Shown piece by piece: positions 1 to 12,900 of a stretch of 64,000 nucleotides of DNA; the first letter of the stretch is position 1; each line of letters starts with the position of its first letter. A program made the position numbers and the translations under genes. This DNA comes from Phallus indusiatus (Eukaryota > Basidiomycota > Agaricomycetes > Phallales > Phallaceae). The notes under the pieces are model-generated. The model had not been told where the DNA came from, made no database searches, and was given only the letters and a program-made list of their open reading frames with translations. The stretch covers positions 1,250,683 through 1,314,682 of the forward strand of contig JAQFWX010000004.1 in the NCBI GenBank assembly GCA_027605045.1, written 5' to 3'.

Positions 1-3000
1 GAAGAACGTGGTGCTGTAATTGAAACCTGTTGAAACCATGGCACGAACGTTACGACAGGTTGGTGTTCCTAATATTTAACTTTCACAATTAATCCAAATA
101 TTAGGTAGAATCAGCGCAATCTCTGATTCGGATTGTGGGACTTAGTGCGACGTTGCCGAACTTTATTGATGTTGCTGATTTTCTAAGGTGGGTTCCCTTT
201 ATATCTCTCCGTTCCTACGCTTTATCACGCATTAGGATATCTCGATACCATGGCCTCTTCTATTTCGATTCCTCTTTTCGCCCAATTCCCCTGGAACAAC
301 ACTTCATCGGAACCCAAAGGAAAAGCAAGCTCCTTGCAATCCCGAAAAAATCTTGATAGAGTCACATTCCAGAAGGTGCAAGAATTAGTGTAACAAGGCC
401 ATCAAGTCATGGTGTTTGTGCATGCCGCAAAGAGACCGTCAAGTCTGCACAGGCATTGCGTGAAATGGCGATTCTTGAAGGTATATTAGAAGACTTTAGT
501 ACACAGGAGCATCCGAATTTCTCCTTTTTTAAAACGGGATATTGGAATGTCCAAGAATCGTGAAATGAAGGAGTTGTTCAATGACGGGTTTGGAATTCAT
601 CATGCAGGCATGTTGCGCTCTGATAGGAATATGATGGAAAGAATGTTTGAGGCGAGAGCTATCAAGGTTGGCATTTCGTCTAGAACTAATTAGGAAAATT
701 AACATCACATTTTCAAAAAAGGTTCTGTTTTGTACAGCTACATTGGCCTGGGGTGTCAACTTGCCTGCGCATGCTGGTAGTTCTGTTCTTTGGGCGTCTG
801 AACAACTAGTTATGTTTTCTCTTCAGTTATAATCAAAGGAACGCAGGTCTACGATAGTTCCCGTGGTACATTTGTTCTTTCCGTATTGGACGTTCTGCAA
901 ATTTTTGGTCGCGCCGGAAGACCCGGAATGGAAACAAGCGGAGAGGGTTATATATGTACCACGGAGGATAAACTAACACATTATCCGGACGCTGTCACGG
1001 CTCAAGTGAGTTTCCAATTAATTTATGTTTTTAATTTGACCTCAACACGACTATTTAGCATCCTATTAAATCTAAGTATGTTTTGTGTCTCGCTTTCTTT
1101 ATGTATGTCTGACATCGCGTGGCTAGATTCATCGCTGGAATGGCTGATTCTTTGAACGCCGAGATTTCCCTGGGCGCTGTATCTAATATTCAGGAAGCCA
1201 TTCCATGGATAGGATACACATATCTCTTCGTTAGACTGCGCAAAAACCCTATGGTTTACGGTACGAACAATCTCGAAATTCAATACATCCACGCACTCAT
1301 TGAAAAGCGTAGGGATGAGTCACGAAGAACCTGCGAATGAGCCCGATCTCAGTAGTAAGCGAAACCAGTTGATCAGAGCCGTGGCGCAAAAACTGGCTTC
1401 AGCCGGAATGATCAATTACAATGTTGAAACTGGTTCCTTGCAATACACGGACTTGGGACGGATCGCCGCCAAATACTATATTCGAACTGCCAGTATTGAG
1501 GTGTTTAACCAGGAGCTGAAGGTTCGGATGCGTGAGGCTGACGTGTTATCAGTCTTGAGTACGAGCACTGAGGTATGTGAGGTGAAATGAGGGTCTTGCG
1601 AAGAATAATGACAGTCCACAGTTTGAGCAAGTTCAGTTGCGTGAAAACGAGGTGAAGGAGCTTCAACATTTGATGGAGGAAATCATTCCATGTGAAGTCA
1701 AGGTTTGTCAGTTTCTCGTGCTGTGTTGTTCTCTTGTTTTCACGCTTATTTATAGTGTGGGACTGATACTAGCCAAGGGAAGGTCAATATCCAGTTGCAA
1801 GGATACATTTCTCGGGCATATATAGAAGATTTCGCTTTGGTCTCAGACATGGAATATGTCGCTCAAAATGGTGCACGTATCACCGCGGTTTACTTGAAAT
1901 TGCCCTCTCCCGAAGATGAGCGAACGTTTCCACGGCATTAATGAATATGAGCAAAGCGATAGAGAAACGCATGTGGCCATATGATCACCCATTGACACAG
2001 TTCAATCTGTCCAAGGATGTGTTGTATAACTTGCAACAATGGGCAGATGAATATTCGATCAGCGACCTTATTACATATAGCGCAGCTGATTTGGGTAAGC
2101 TCATACACTTAAATGAGAAGCATGGAGCTGCCCTGTTGAAGGCTGCTGGTGAATTTCTGGCCGTTACGTTATCCCATAAATTGCGACCTTTGACGTCTGA
2201 TTTACTTCAAGTGCTTGTTCGGGTTACGAAAAACTTTAATTGGAATGCCTACGTTCACGGCTCGGGGGAGCCGTTCTTGCTGTGGCTCGAAACCGAAGAT
2301 CAGACCGAAATCATTCAATGGACAAATCTCACTTTTCGACAGAACTTGCCGCATATCGATGTCGATTTTATCATACCTATTCGAGGGTCAAAACCTCCGT
2401 GTTCTGTTACCCTTCGTTGCATTTCTGATAGATGGATAGGAGCTGAAAACAACATCATTCTCCCGTTGAACGATCTGACTATGCCCAACGAACCGAATTG
2501 CCACACCCCTCTTCTCAATTTGACCTTTTTGCCTACCTCAAACACAGCCATTGCTGATGTCCTACGTAACCCCGTGTATCGCCAGCTTACTGGTTTCCAA
2601 ACCCAATGTTTTTGGTCAACTGTGCGTACCAATCAAATATTTTGATATCCAGTCCTTCTGGAAGTGGAAAATCTCTGTTGGCGATGATCTCTAACGAGTT
2701 ATCTCGAGTCCATGTTTCGGTACTGCTTGCTACTAATTCCGCAGAATTATCGTCTACACGAGGGAAAAGGTCTGCATAACGACTTCTCAATGTCTTAGCC
2801 GGGTCTTTCAAAAAATGAGCCCTTCGAACCTTAACCAGTGGCTTCAGAACCTGCGAATGGTCATATGCGAAAACCTCGAATTGTTGGATGCATCATATGA
2901 ATTAGCAATTACAACGCTTTTATGTCGGACCCAGGCCTTGCCAGTGCGGTTTATATGTTTGGCTACCTGTCTGGATGATCCTAGAGACCTTTGTCGCTGG

Positions 3001-3892
3001 CTTCGTGTCCCACCTTCGGGAGCCTTTGCTTCCGACCCAAAGACCGTGAACAGGGTTTGACTACAAAATCGACTATTTTTACTATTCCGTATTCGGCGGC
3101 ACTTTATAAAGGCATGGTTAGGCCTACGTATACTATCATTCGTGACATGGCATCCACTGCGAATGCTATTCTCTTTGTACCTACACACACTTTATGCCAC
3201 AGTATCACCGCAGATCTCATAACACAATGTGCGATCGACATCAATACCCGAGGGTTTATGGGTGTCAACGTTACGGAAGAAGATCTCCAATCTCATGTGT
3301 CACAGCTTCATGCTAGCCCTTTGGCTAATCCCTTAACTCGTGGGATCGGTATATTTTATCCATCAATGCCTCCTTCGGAATCATCTTTATGTCTGCAATT
3401 ATATCTGGAAGGTGTTATTAGGGTAATGATAGTACCCCGTGATAGTTCCTGGGCTTTGTCAGTGAAAGGCAATGTCGTGATTGTAATGGGAACGCAATAC
3501 GTCAAGAGTTCGACACCAGAGTTCGGTCGACAAACGGAGAACCATAGCATCCAGGAGATTGCTCGTATGCAAAACCATGCTATCAATCCCTTAAGTTCGG
3601 GCCAGTTCCATTTGTTCTGTCCTGCAGAACACCGAGATTCGTGCTTGCGGTTTATCAATGAAGGTCTACCGTTGGAATCTGACTTGCTGCGTGGCGATAC
3701 TTTGAAGCGGTGGGTGCAGGACTGGCGTAAAAGGCGTCCATTGTTCAGAAACAAGATGCTGTCAATATGTTGTCGTTCACCTTCCTTTACCAACGCCTGG
3801 ATAATAACCCAGCATACTACGAGGCGTAGTCTAACCAAAAAGTTTATTTTATTTCGCGGCTTATAGACAATATCTGGGACGCCGACGTCTAA
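1..3892 (+). pseudogene. SLH1: Decayed SLH1/ASCC3-type Ski2-like RNA helicase, 5' end outside window
   Basis: Homology reads in several frames to Slh1/ASCC3, the tandem-cassette helicase of the ribosome-quality-control trigger (RQT) complex. Visible pieces are helicase motifs [38 protein letters not shown] and FGRAGRPG; then the first Sec63 region (YYIR, MWPYDHP, LSKDVLYNLQ); then the second cassette (SPSGSGKS, MVICENLELLD, VPRDS). Many introns are still recognisable. Breaks seen: a 10-bp tandem duplication at 20-37 giving TGA at 31-33; frameshifts near 313-320, 424, 531 and 1883, near 2635, and near 3025 and 3735; stops TAA 391-393, TGA 1917-1919 and TAG 3827-3829; and a 19-bp interruption at 1573-1591. 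The stretch between Walker A and the DExH-like motif of cassette 2 looks shortened, and homology stops before the second Sec63 domain. Some one-base shifts could be sequencing errors, but the stops, duplication and 3' loss mark a pseudogene. Residues are otherwise well conserved, so decay looks recent. Confidence 0.85.
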
Positions 3893-3917
3893 AGGGATTA
3901 TTGGCGTCTCGAAGACT

Positions 3918-5751
3918 TCAACAGTAATCTTTGAGCTTTTGCAACCGCTCTCCAGCTTTACGCAAGGTGTCCAGGTCCTTACAAAATGCTAATCGAACAA
4001 AGCGTTCCCCTATGTGGATATGCTCCTCGCAGTAGAACTAGATAGATACCTTAATACTTTGCTTACAAGATATCAACAGATATGATTTTTACCTCGCTGA
4101 CCGGAATTGAAGATACTCCAATTTCCTGGGCGATGAACCATGCATATCTTAACTTGATTTCAGTAACTTGGAATATTTAGAGATGGACGACTTACTTGAA
4201 GTCCTTGCCACGACCGTTCAAACTTGCTGGGAAAACATAGTTCTCGGGCACTTTAAGTTTTGATACGTCCTAGCAATATTTGAACATGAGCCAACATGGT
4301 GAATGAAGCGATCGACGCACTAAAAGCACGAAGTATGTTCCCTCTGGTAACGAATATTGCCATCCTAGTTTATCGAGATATGCGCAAAAGACATCTCTTC
4401 TCTCTTGATATTCCTTCAATTGCTGTTCAAAGAACCCGCGCTCTTTGGCACCTTCGAGTCCTGTAGCGGCCGCTTCCTGCATAGGAGTGTTGGAACAGAA
4501 CACTATACGCGTATTGGCAGCTAATGTCGGCGTTATGAGTTCGGTGGAGCCTATTAACCATCCAACTCGCCAACCCGTGCAAGCAAAAGATTCTGCAAAC
4601 GATTGTGAATATGAGACTAGATAACTACGTTCGTCGATACTGACTTCCTGCTGAGCCTACAGTGATTGTCCTATCCCACATTCCCGGTAGTGTGGCAATA
4701 CGGACATGCTCTTTTCCACCGAAAACCATACAATCATACTTTATATCCGACCTCAGCTTAAATCTTGAGAATTATAAAAAGACTGGGTACATACGACTTC
4801 GTCCGCTAGGACCAGCAGATTGTGTTCACAAGCCAGCTGTGCGATTTTCTCAAGCTCGGCTCGTGTGAAGACTTTTCCAACCGGGTTATGAGGGGTATTG
4901 ACAATAATCATTTTAGTTTTGGGAGTAATAGCGCGACTATTGGGAAAAAAGGACAGTTAGGACGGCTGAATGCCAAGTAGCATATCTACCAAAGCATACC
5001 GCAGTTCATCGAAGTCAATGGTCCAATCATCACTGGTTGGCTTAGACATCTCGGGAGCTGGCGGGTGGAGAGGTACATATACTGGCACACCGCCATTGAA
5101 GGTAACAGAAGGAAGATATTGATCGAAATATGGCTCAAACATAATCACTTCGTCTCCGTCTTCCAAATAAGCGACGAAAGTGGCATATTCACCTACCGAA
5201 ACAGATTTAGAAAGCGATATTTGATGAAAATGGCTGCAAGCGCGCACCTTCGTTAGCACCGCTGGTGACGATGATCTCAGTGTCAGGATTGAGCGAGCGG
5301 CCAAAGTTCGAGCTATAATGAGCACTGAGAGCACGCCTCAAACGAGGAGTTCCTTTGGGATGAGAATAGTGATTGGTAGCGACGTTCGAGATGGCAGCTT
5401 TTACACCATCCTTGACCCATTCTGGAGGAGCGAAGTTCATGTAGCCTTGACCCAGATTGATGCAATCCTGGGGAAGGTTCAAGGCACTAGCATGGAAATA
5501 TATATCATCTGAATAGATCGGTATTCATGAACGGTGACGCACTTGAAAATCGACCAGACATCAACGGCGAGGGCCCTTCCAGTGCGCAAGCGCGAAGAAA
5601 ATTGTACAACAGATTTGAGCCCGTTCAGTGCGGCCCCCGGTGCTGTAGGAACAAAATTTGAGTCTGACATTACGAATCTCGTAGTCGAAAATGGACGAAG
5701 GCAAAGTTTAGAACGGATGAGTTGCGATGAGGACGGGAGCCTCGCTGGCAT
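3918..5751 (-). CDS. BNA3: Kynurenine aminotransferase / cysteine-S-conjugate beta-lyase (BNA3-like)
   Basis: This is a PLP-dependent class I aminotransferase that would convert kynurenine to kynurenic acid and may also act on glutamine or cysteine conjugates. About nine exons join in frame. The N-terminus (MPARLPSSSQL...FSTTRF) is basic and Ser-rich like a mitochondrial presequence, followed by the conserved core: INLGQGYMNF, YSHPKGTPRLR, TSGANEG, MFEPYFDQY, VNTPHNPVGKVF and LADEVYD. The Schiff-base lysine lies in SAGKSF, whose codon is rebuilt across an intron, followed by TGWRVGW. The C-terminus KDLDTLRKAGERLQKLKDYC matches the usual family end. Exon 1 ends at 5544, and exon 2 starts at 5486 (IFN|ALNLP). 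The stop lies about 25 bp from the last recognisable helicase-pseudogene sequence on the other strand. Dual mitochondrial and cytosolic use of the two in-frame Mets is possible but unproven. Confidence 0.9.
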
Positions 5752-7223
5752 CCAATGATTTTGGTGTTTGCGTACGTAAATTGGGCCATTAATTGCAAAA
5801 ATTTTACCATGTCTGGCACAGGCGCGTAATTTACTGCGATGCCGCCGTCTGATTATGATAAGGATTTCATCTGACTCAATACGTGGCGCAGCAATTTATA
5901 AGTACATGACAAAAAAGGTACGTACTTTAAAATCAACAAAAACATAGAGTCTGAACTGAATGATAAGTAGCACATGGGATTTGACTCAGGTAACGAAACC
6001 GAGAAGTTCGATTTCACACGTCGCCGCAGTCGCAATGATTCGTCAGTTTGTTGGCAGAATTAGAGGGGCTCGCTCTTCTCTTCAAATTCGGTCGTGATAG
6101 ATATCGTCATAGCTCATTCTTCTTCTTTCTGAGTTGGACGCAGAGATATGGAAAGAAATAGGACATATGGTTCTTTCTTAGGGCGTCCAAGCCCGGAATC
6201 TCGAACTTTCCATATGGGCTTTTTTGAGGCTTTGAAAGTCAAATATTCCCCATCCATCCTTAGCACTGGTGGCATTTCCCCTATCTCTGACTGTGTTTAT
6301 TCGAATTTTCACATGGATCTTTGCAAGTCTAAGCCACTAATCCCAGGCTCACTTCCCATTTTATCGCTGTGGTGAAGACCCCCTTGGATTTTCCGTACGA
6401 CCGCTCGGAACTCATCGCACCTTATCCTCACGTGTTCTAGCGCGAAGTCAATCAGCATTATAGTATTTTCTACAATTTCCTATTATTAAATGATGGCCCT
6501 ACTAGCTCCAAGACTCTCTCATTTCACAATTTGCCAGGAATTAACCGTGTTTACAAGTGGCGAGTGTTTGCTTCCAGAACCTAATGTCCGATACAATACT
6601 TTTGTGTAAGACATAGCCGTTATCTCACCTTGACGCGGGAAGCCCCAACTCAACTTTGGCAGCATGGAATCGGGTCTTGCGCTGAAGCTGCAGCTTAATA
6701 GCATCCGCCCTGCATGATGTTCTAGTTGCTTGTTCGGAATCAATCCACCACTGGGCTTCTGTTATCTTCATTACCGAATCATCCCCGTTCAGCTACAGGG
6801 CCGAAGCTGCTCCGATGACTGCCAATGTCCCGGAGGAATTTATTTTCTTTTTTCGGGGGATATTCGCGTTTGCGGAGTCCAAGGAGCGCCAAAGCTGACT
6901 GGATGGTCGCGCTTACAAGCCTCAAACATCATAGAATCGAATAGAAACGTGATTTAGAAATGTTTTACCTCGGCGATTCAGAATATTATTGTCTTTCATC
7001 ATTGGTGAGCTCACTATTTACGCTACCTATCAATCCTTTGCTTTCTGAAAAAAGTTTCATAAATAGAAATTGTAAATTTAGTGAAATGGTAAAAACAGTA
7101 GTGGTCAATGTCCTATCCTACGTTACTCGGAAAAATAATTTTTCAATCAGAATAATCTCATACTGGTGTATAAAAAGAGGAGCGTTGTCTATATGCTGTC
7201 TTCGTGGTACCCCACTCCTCGAG
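5752..7223. other. Intergenic: divergent promoter region between aminotransferase and ferric reductase
   Basis: About 1.47 kb separates the two divergently transcribed start codons, the longest gap in the window. Short open frames (for example 6148-6375 and 6519-6743) have no recognisable motifs and no intron-bridged extension. A palindromic CACGTG box lies at 6429-6434. No repeat, tRNA or transposon remnant was recognised. Confidence 0.6.
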
Positions 7224-9713
7224 ATGACACTCCTAGTAGAGCTTGTACAGTCCATCACACCCATCTTTCCGCGAAATGCTTCCACAAGCAGCTATCTAAG
7301 CAACCCGGACCGATTCCTAAAACTCGCTCAACAGGCAGAATATGTTCATGAAGTATGGTGGTAAGTCGGCTTTTCTTAGAAGGTGATTATATCCGATTTT
7401 TAACAGGTTCATGGCGTCTGTTATTGGAGCACTTGCCATCTTTCACTATTCTTCACTCCTGTTTGGAGCAGCTAGTCGACGGAGTGCGCTATCGTTTAAC
7501 GGCACAGTTCCTGCTGAACCTCCAACGAGAAAGTCCGGAAAAATGTCCTTACGCCGTTTCCCTACGGCAGTCAACTCTTGTCTTCGAATTATCTTGTTCA
7601 GGTACGTTTCCTTTAGAGATGACAGTTCTCCTGACAATTAATAATCATCATACTAGATGGACTGTGCCCATTGGCACTAACGCCGTAATGTCTATAGCGG
7701 AATTAATTTTCATTCTTGGATACATTGGGGCACTACTGACATGGGAGTTTATCCATAGTATGCCATAAACTTTACTTATTAGATTAATATACTGATTTTT
7801 TTTTTCAGCTAAAGATTTGGAGACATATCTTTGGGAAGACAGAGCTGCCCATTTGGCATCTTGTAAGAGCCTTATCGGTCTATTTTCTAACTATCTAGAT
7901 GCTCATATCTGAAAAGGCCAAATCCCCCTTGTGATAGCTCTGGCCGGTAAAAACAACATCATTTCTTGTACGTGAACATTACCCTGTGCTTATTTTCAAA
8001 ACATTAACTCCTGGTTCAGTTCTGACTGGTGTCAGTCATGAACAGGTTAGTACATATAATTTCAAGGACCTTTCCGAGTCTAATAATTTGATAGTTGAAT
8101 GTACTCCATCGGGCGGCAGGAAGGACATTATTATTGTTACTCTGGGTTCATGCTCTGGCTCGCCACGCTACAGGGTATTATACTAGGTTAATGCTTTTTT
8201 ACCAGATCAAACTCTGACTCTTCTTTCAGATTAACTGGCCACTTTAGTCTAGAAAATGGCTGGATGCGCTCTGGCGTCCTTGGGTTATCTGCTTTGTCTC
8301 TTGCTTTCTTTTTATCGCTGCGTCCCATTAGACATGTGGCATTTGAGTTTTTCCTTATAGCTCATATAATATTAATTGCGTAAGTGACATATCATTTATT
8401 GTACCGCATAAAACTCTGACGGTTCTTCCAGAATCTTTGTAATTTGTGGTTTCATCCATGCCAGAGAACCTGGGTGGGTCCCTTAATTGCATTTTCCTAG
8501 TTGGATTTTAACCCGAGATCAGATTTGGTGTTTATTTCTGGCCTGGTCTGATTATTTGGGGCTTCGACAGACTTCTACGATTCTCGAGAATCATATTTCT
8601 GAATCGCCTCTGGCTTGGATCACGTTCTGCTCGTGCATCTGTCGAGTTACTTAGCCCGGATACTGTTCGGTTGACGCTTCGTAGGAATATGTCATGGAAG
8701 CCGGGTCAGCACATCTTCCTGAATATGCCGGGAATTTCTGCGTTCCCTGGGGAGCTTCATCCCTTCACCATTGCTTCGATTCCAGCGCATAAGGCCGGAG
8801 AAAATTCCAAAGTAATCTGTATCATCAAGGTACAAATGTCTTTACCCTGTTAAATCTTCCCATCTAAGGCTTATTTAGGCAAAAGACGGCTTGACGAAAA
8901 GACTCAGGAATTACGCCCTTAAAAACACCGAGCCAATCACAGTTCTGGTTGACGGTCCCTACGGCTGTCCTCCTGATTTCGGTACATCTGATACCGCCGT
9001 TCTATTTGCAGGCGGGTCAGGAATTACATTTATTTTGCCATTACTCGCGGATATAGTTAGGTTGGTATATTGACTATTTACCTTCCCTGTATTTATTTGA
9101 CTTTGTAGGCGTGCAACGGACAATCAAGTAGCTACAAAACGTATACTTTGGGTCTGGACCGTCCGTGACGGAGGTGAGAAAATACTTTTTCGAACTATGG
9201 ACCTAAATTCTGAGTCATTTCTAGTTCATATTCAATGGATACAAACTGCTTTGGGAGATATCTGTGGCAAACTTCCACAAAATATCATCGTTGATGCACA
9301 AATTTATCTCACTGGCCCTTCGACGGAGTCGCATTCGAAATTGTCCAAAGGGGGCGACCTTGACACGCCATCATCTATCTCGACAGACGAGAAGGATTCC
9401 ACAGCCTTTGACTCAGAACCCAGCTTCCCGTGCTATCAAGTCAAAGAGGGGCGTCCAAACATCAAAGCCCTTTTAGAAGAGGCGATCGCTCTTTCTGAGA
9501 ATTCCGTGGCGGTAGGAGGTACGTTCTTTCACCAGCCCTCTAGGTTTATATATTGATTAACCGTATATTTATAAAGTTGCCGGACCACCACAACTTGCCC
9601 AAGCCGTCCGAGGATGCCTACGTTTCCACTCACCAGCCAATCCCACGGCAGTTCTGAAAGGAGGACCACTAATTACCTTGCACACTGAAACTTTTGGTAC
9701 AGTTAGGGGATAA
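7224..9713 (+). CDS. Ferric-chelate reductase (FRE family, flavocytochrome b)
   Basis: This plasma-membrane reductase passes electrons from NADPH via FAD and two haems to extracellular Fe(III) or Cu(II), supplying high-affinity iron uptake. About 12 exons join in frame to a protein of roughly 640 residues. The start at 7224 gives MTLLVELV and then NPDRFLKLAQQ and VHEVWW before TM1. The haem-bearing core follows: GKNNIIS, LTGVSHEQLNVLHR, LLLWVHAL, then HVAFEFFLIAH and CGFIH. These give two His pairs in adjacent helices. The FAD motif HPFTIAS and the NADPH motif FAGGSGITFILPLL follow, and the C-terminus VAGPPQLAQAV...LHTETFGTV is typical of fungal FRE proteins. A Ser-rich insert (about 70 residues) sits in the NADPH lobe. 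No frameshift was found. No ferroxidase or permease neighbour is present, so an iron role rests on the family alone. Confidence 0.9.
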
Positions 9714-9927
9714 TGCATTCTAATAAAAATGTATTAGATACTTTATCATCGAAACTTTGATGTATAATAGGGACTGGCAATTTGAAATTTTGGAAGGTCA
9801 CACTACATAGTCTCTCTTCAGTGCTTTAACGCCTCATTATGCAGGTGTTACCCGAAATGGAAAGTGTGCTTTTGCTTCCGTGCCAAGTTTTGGTGTGTCC
9901 ACTCGGCCCTTCCTGAAATCTACCACT

Positions 9928-12900
9928 ATGGCCGTTAATGGACCATTAAACACTATAGAAGAGTAAGAGACACCAAAGAGAATCTTTTAGGTTCTTTCTG
10001 TCAGCTGACATATTATACTTTAGATCAGGTTTGTCAGATGCGCAATTTTCCGGACCCTCGAGTTCGCAAAGTTCTCAATCTTTGAGTAATGTAGACGCAA
10101 ATCACGAAGTAGATACTGTATCAGCGACTCATCTACATCATCTTCCGGAAACCCAGGAAGAAAGAATTATTGGGGGAGAAGAAGAAGAAGAAGAAGAAGA
10201 ATTTGTCTACGAAGAACCGGCACATGATACCGCTCATACATCTGAGGAAGACGAAGAAGATTTCCGATACACCGTCTCACCCATTGTCGAAACAGCTCTT
10301 CGGTCGGACAGCCCTCCAGCCGTATCTCTATCTCAGGCTACCCAAGTATCTGCGGACCAGCTAGCGTCGATTTTGGCCGCAGCTACCCTTGGAAATACCT
10401 CCTCTTTTCAGAGACAGTTTGAAACGATTATTGGACGGATAAGCCTCACTCCTTTTACGTTAGCAAATGAGGCGTCTCCGCGAACTGGGTTCACTGCACT
10501 TCATGTTGCGAGTAGTAAAGGACACCTTGACATTGTGAAATGGCGTAAGCTCTTTCTTTCTTTTGTTTTCTTTTGGTCAAGCTGGTTTTTTTTCAGTCGT
10601 CGAAGATTGTGGTGCGATGGTAGATTTAGAGGATAAAGAAAACGAGGTATTGTACTCGTTCACTTGCCCTATGCTATAGGGTTTCGTTAATCTTGTTTAA
10701 TGCAGACAGCTCTGCACAAGGCTGCAGTACATGGACATCTTCATGTTGTTAAATACCTCCTTTCAATTCCTGACGGGAAACCTAATGTTCATGCTCAAGA
10801 TAACGACGGGTGGACTCCGCTGCACAATGCTTGCTCAGAGGTAAATATTAGCCGAGATAGACACGTTGTGCTTGGTGATAAGGCTTTTGATTTGTTTCCG
10901 CTCTCCAGGGTTATCTTGATATTGTCAAGTGGCTTTGTGAACACGCTGGTGCAGCTGATGAAGTCCCCTCTCAAAACGATGGTTCACCGTGTGCTCGTGG
11001 CGTTGATTTGAGAAGTTCAAATGGCTGGACTCCTCTGAGTACGTGATTTGAACACCGAGAGACAACATATTCATTTGTTATCTCTCGGTGGGTAGTCTAT
11101 CGAAATTATGCTAATACAGCTCTTGTTTCTCAGTGAACGCGGCTTCCAAGGGACATCTTCCGATCGTTATGTACCTTCTGACGAAACAATCTGCGGATCC
11201 GCTTATACGAAATAAGTGGGGAGAAACAGCATATGATATTGCTGCGGCCGTTTTTGAAATATGGGTTTGTGAAGTAAGTATTGGTTTCCAATCGCCACGA
11301 TATGTCTCTCAAAAGAAACACGTAAAGATTTTACAGAAGGCCGAGGCTGAACGATGGACGGACAATAACTTTAATATTTTGGCGGTTCATACAACCATCC
11401 CTGTTCTCATTCACGAAAATCAACGATTAGATACTCGATTTAAAACTCTGGCGGCATCTGGAGGTTACGCAAAATTTTCTGCTTCTGGCTTGGGTCGACC
11501 AGGGAGACGAAGTCCTTTTGAGCTCCGGTCCCCTCCCGGGAGCGAAAGTAATGGACGAAAAGACATTCCGGCTTGGAGAAGTGACGTTCAGCTACCACTG
11601 CGAGATGACCCCTTCCAAATTCCGAAACCGAAATCCAATAGAGATTATACAGCCAGAGAAGGGGCCGAAAGAAGTCATTTTTGGTTGTATGTCTTGAAAA
11701 ATCTTTCATGCTAAATAGTGCTGATTTTCGTTAGGTCGGATTGGACATTGGACACCACGCATCCTTTAGTAGATGTCGTGGAAGGATGGCAATACGCTCA
11801 TTCTTTTGACGACCCCGATGATCAGTGGGTTTCCGAAGTACCACCGGCTTTACAACGAATTTTAACTAGGTATACCGCACTCTCTTCAAACTCACCTGGA
11901 GGTTCAACTCAACCTCATCATACCTGGGTACGTCGACGACGCTGGGTCCGCTTAATGCGACGACGCATTGATATACCGCCGTTACCATACATGGGTCCTG
12001 ATGGGGTAATGTATATTATCGATGAGGAAGGAATGCTCGTGCCGAGGCAAGATGAAGCTTATGATCCTGAAGGTGGACAAGAATTAGGACTAGTCCCACG
12101 GTCTTATTTGACTTTCACTGATGACTACGTGGCACGAGCGCGCTATCTCGCTGGTCCTCCTAAGGACAACGAATCAGATGGAACAAATAATGTACTTGAG
12201 GTGCGAAAATCGATTATCAAGCTGGAAAGGGCAGTTCTGGAGTTAAGGGCTGGAATGCTGGGTATATCTATGTCGTTATCTTTCGTATTAGACTGAGTAT
12301 CGACTTCTCTCTTCGTAGGTGACGAAGATGCCGAAAGAAAAATTCAAGCTGAAGTTCTTCTCAATGCTTATTGTCGTCAATTGGAGCAGCGTCGGTCTTT
12401 GATAGGATCGGAAAGACTTTTTACGATAGCAGGCAAGGCTCCTCTGATCTCAACTTGCATTTTTTTTTTGCTAAAATTGCTATTAGACGGAGATATCGAC
12501 AACGAAGAAGACGACGGGTCTGACGGAAGCTTCCATTATCCAGAAAGAAGCCAGTCTCCTCGGGCCCGTTCACCTTCTTCGGACTATTTCTCGAGACCGT
12601 CGACCTCACGTTCTGGTACAGCAAGTACAGATCTGACGTCTTTTTTGTTCCAGGCGCCAGATTTTCGAGTTCCCACCCACGAATCACCACAAAATATACC
12701 CACATTCCACTCCATGCCCATTCCCCATCCAATCGATGTGCACTGGGAGCGAGATGAAGCAGTAACGGTTTGTCGCGGTTGCTCTCGACGGTTTACATTT
12801 CTCTTCCGTAAGGTGCGTACAGGTGTATTATCGAATGTATACACTCTAAACATTCATGCAGCATGTAAGCTTGAATTAGTTTGAATGCGAATATGTTTTA

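Noticed and set aside
6148..6375. 75-codon open frame between aminotransferase and ferric reductase
   Set aside because: No motif, no splice extension; length is within chance expectation.
6422..6766. Three TTATC (reverse GATAA) boxes upstream of the ferric reductase, suggesting GATA-factor iron control
   Set aside because: About three such pentamers are expected by chance in 1.5 kb, so the count gives no support.
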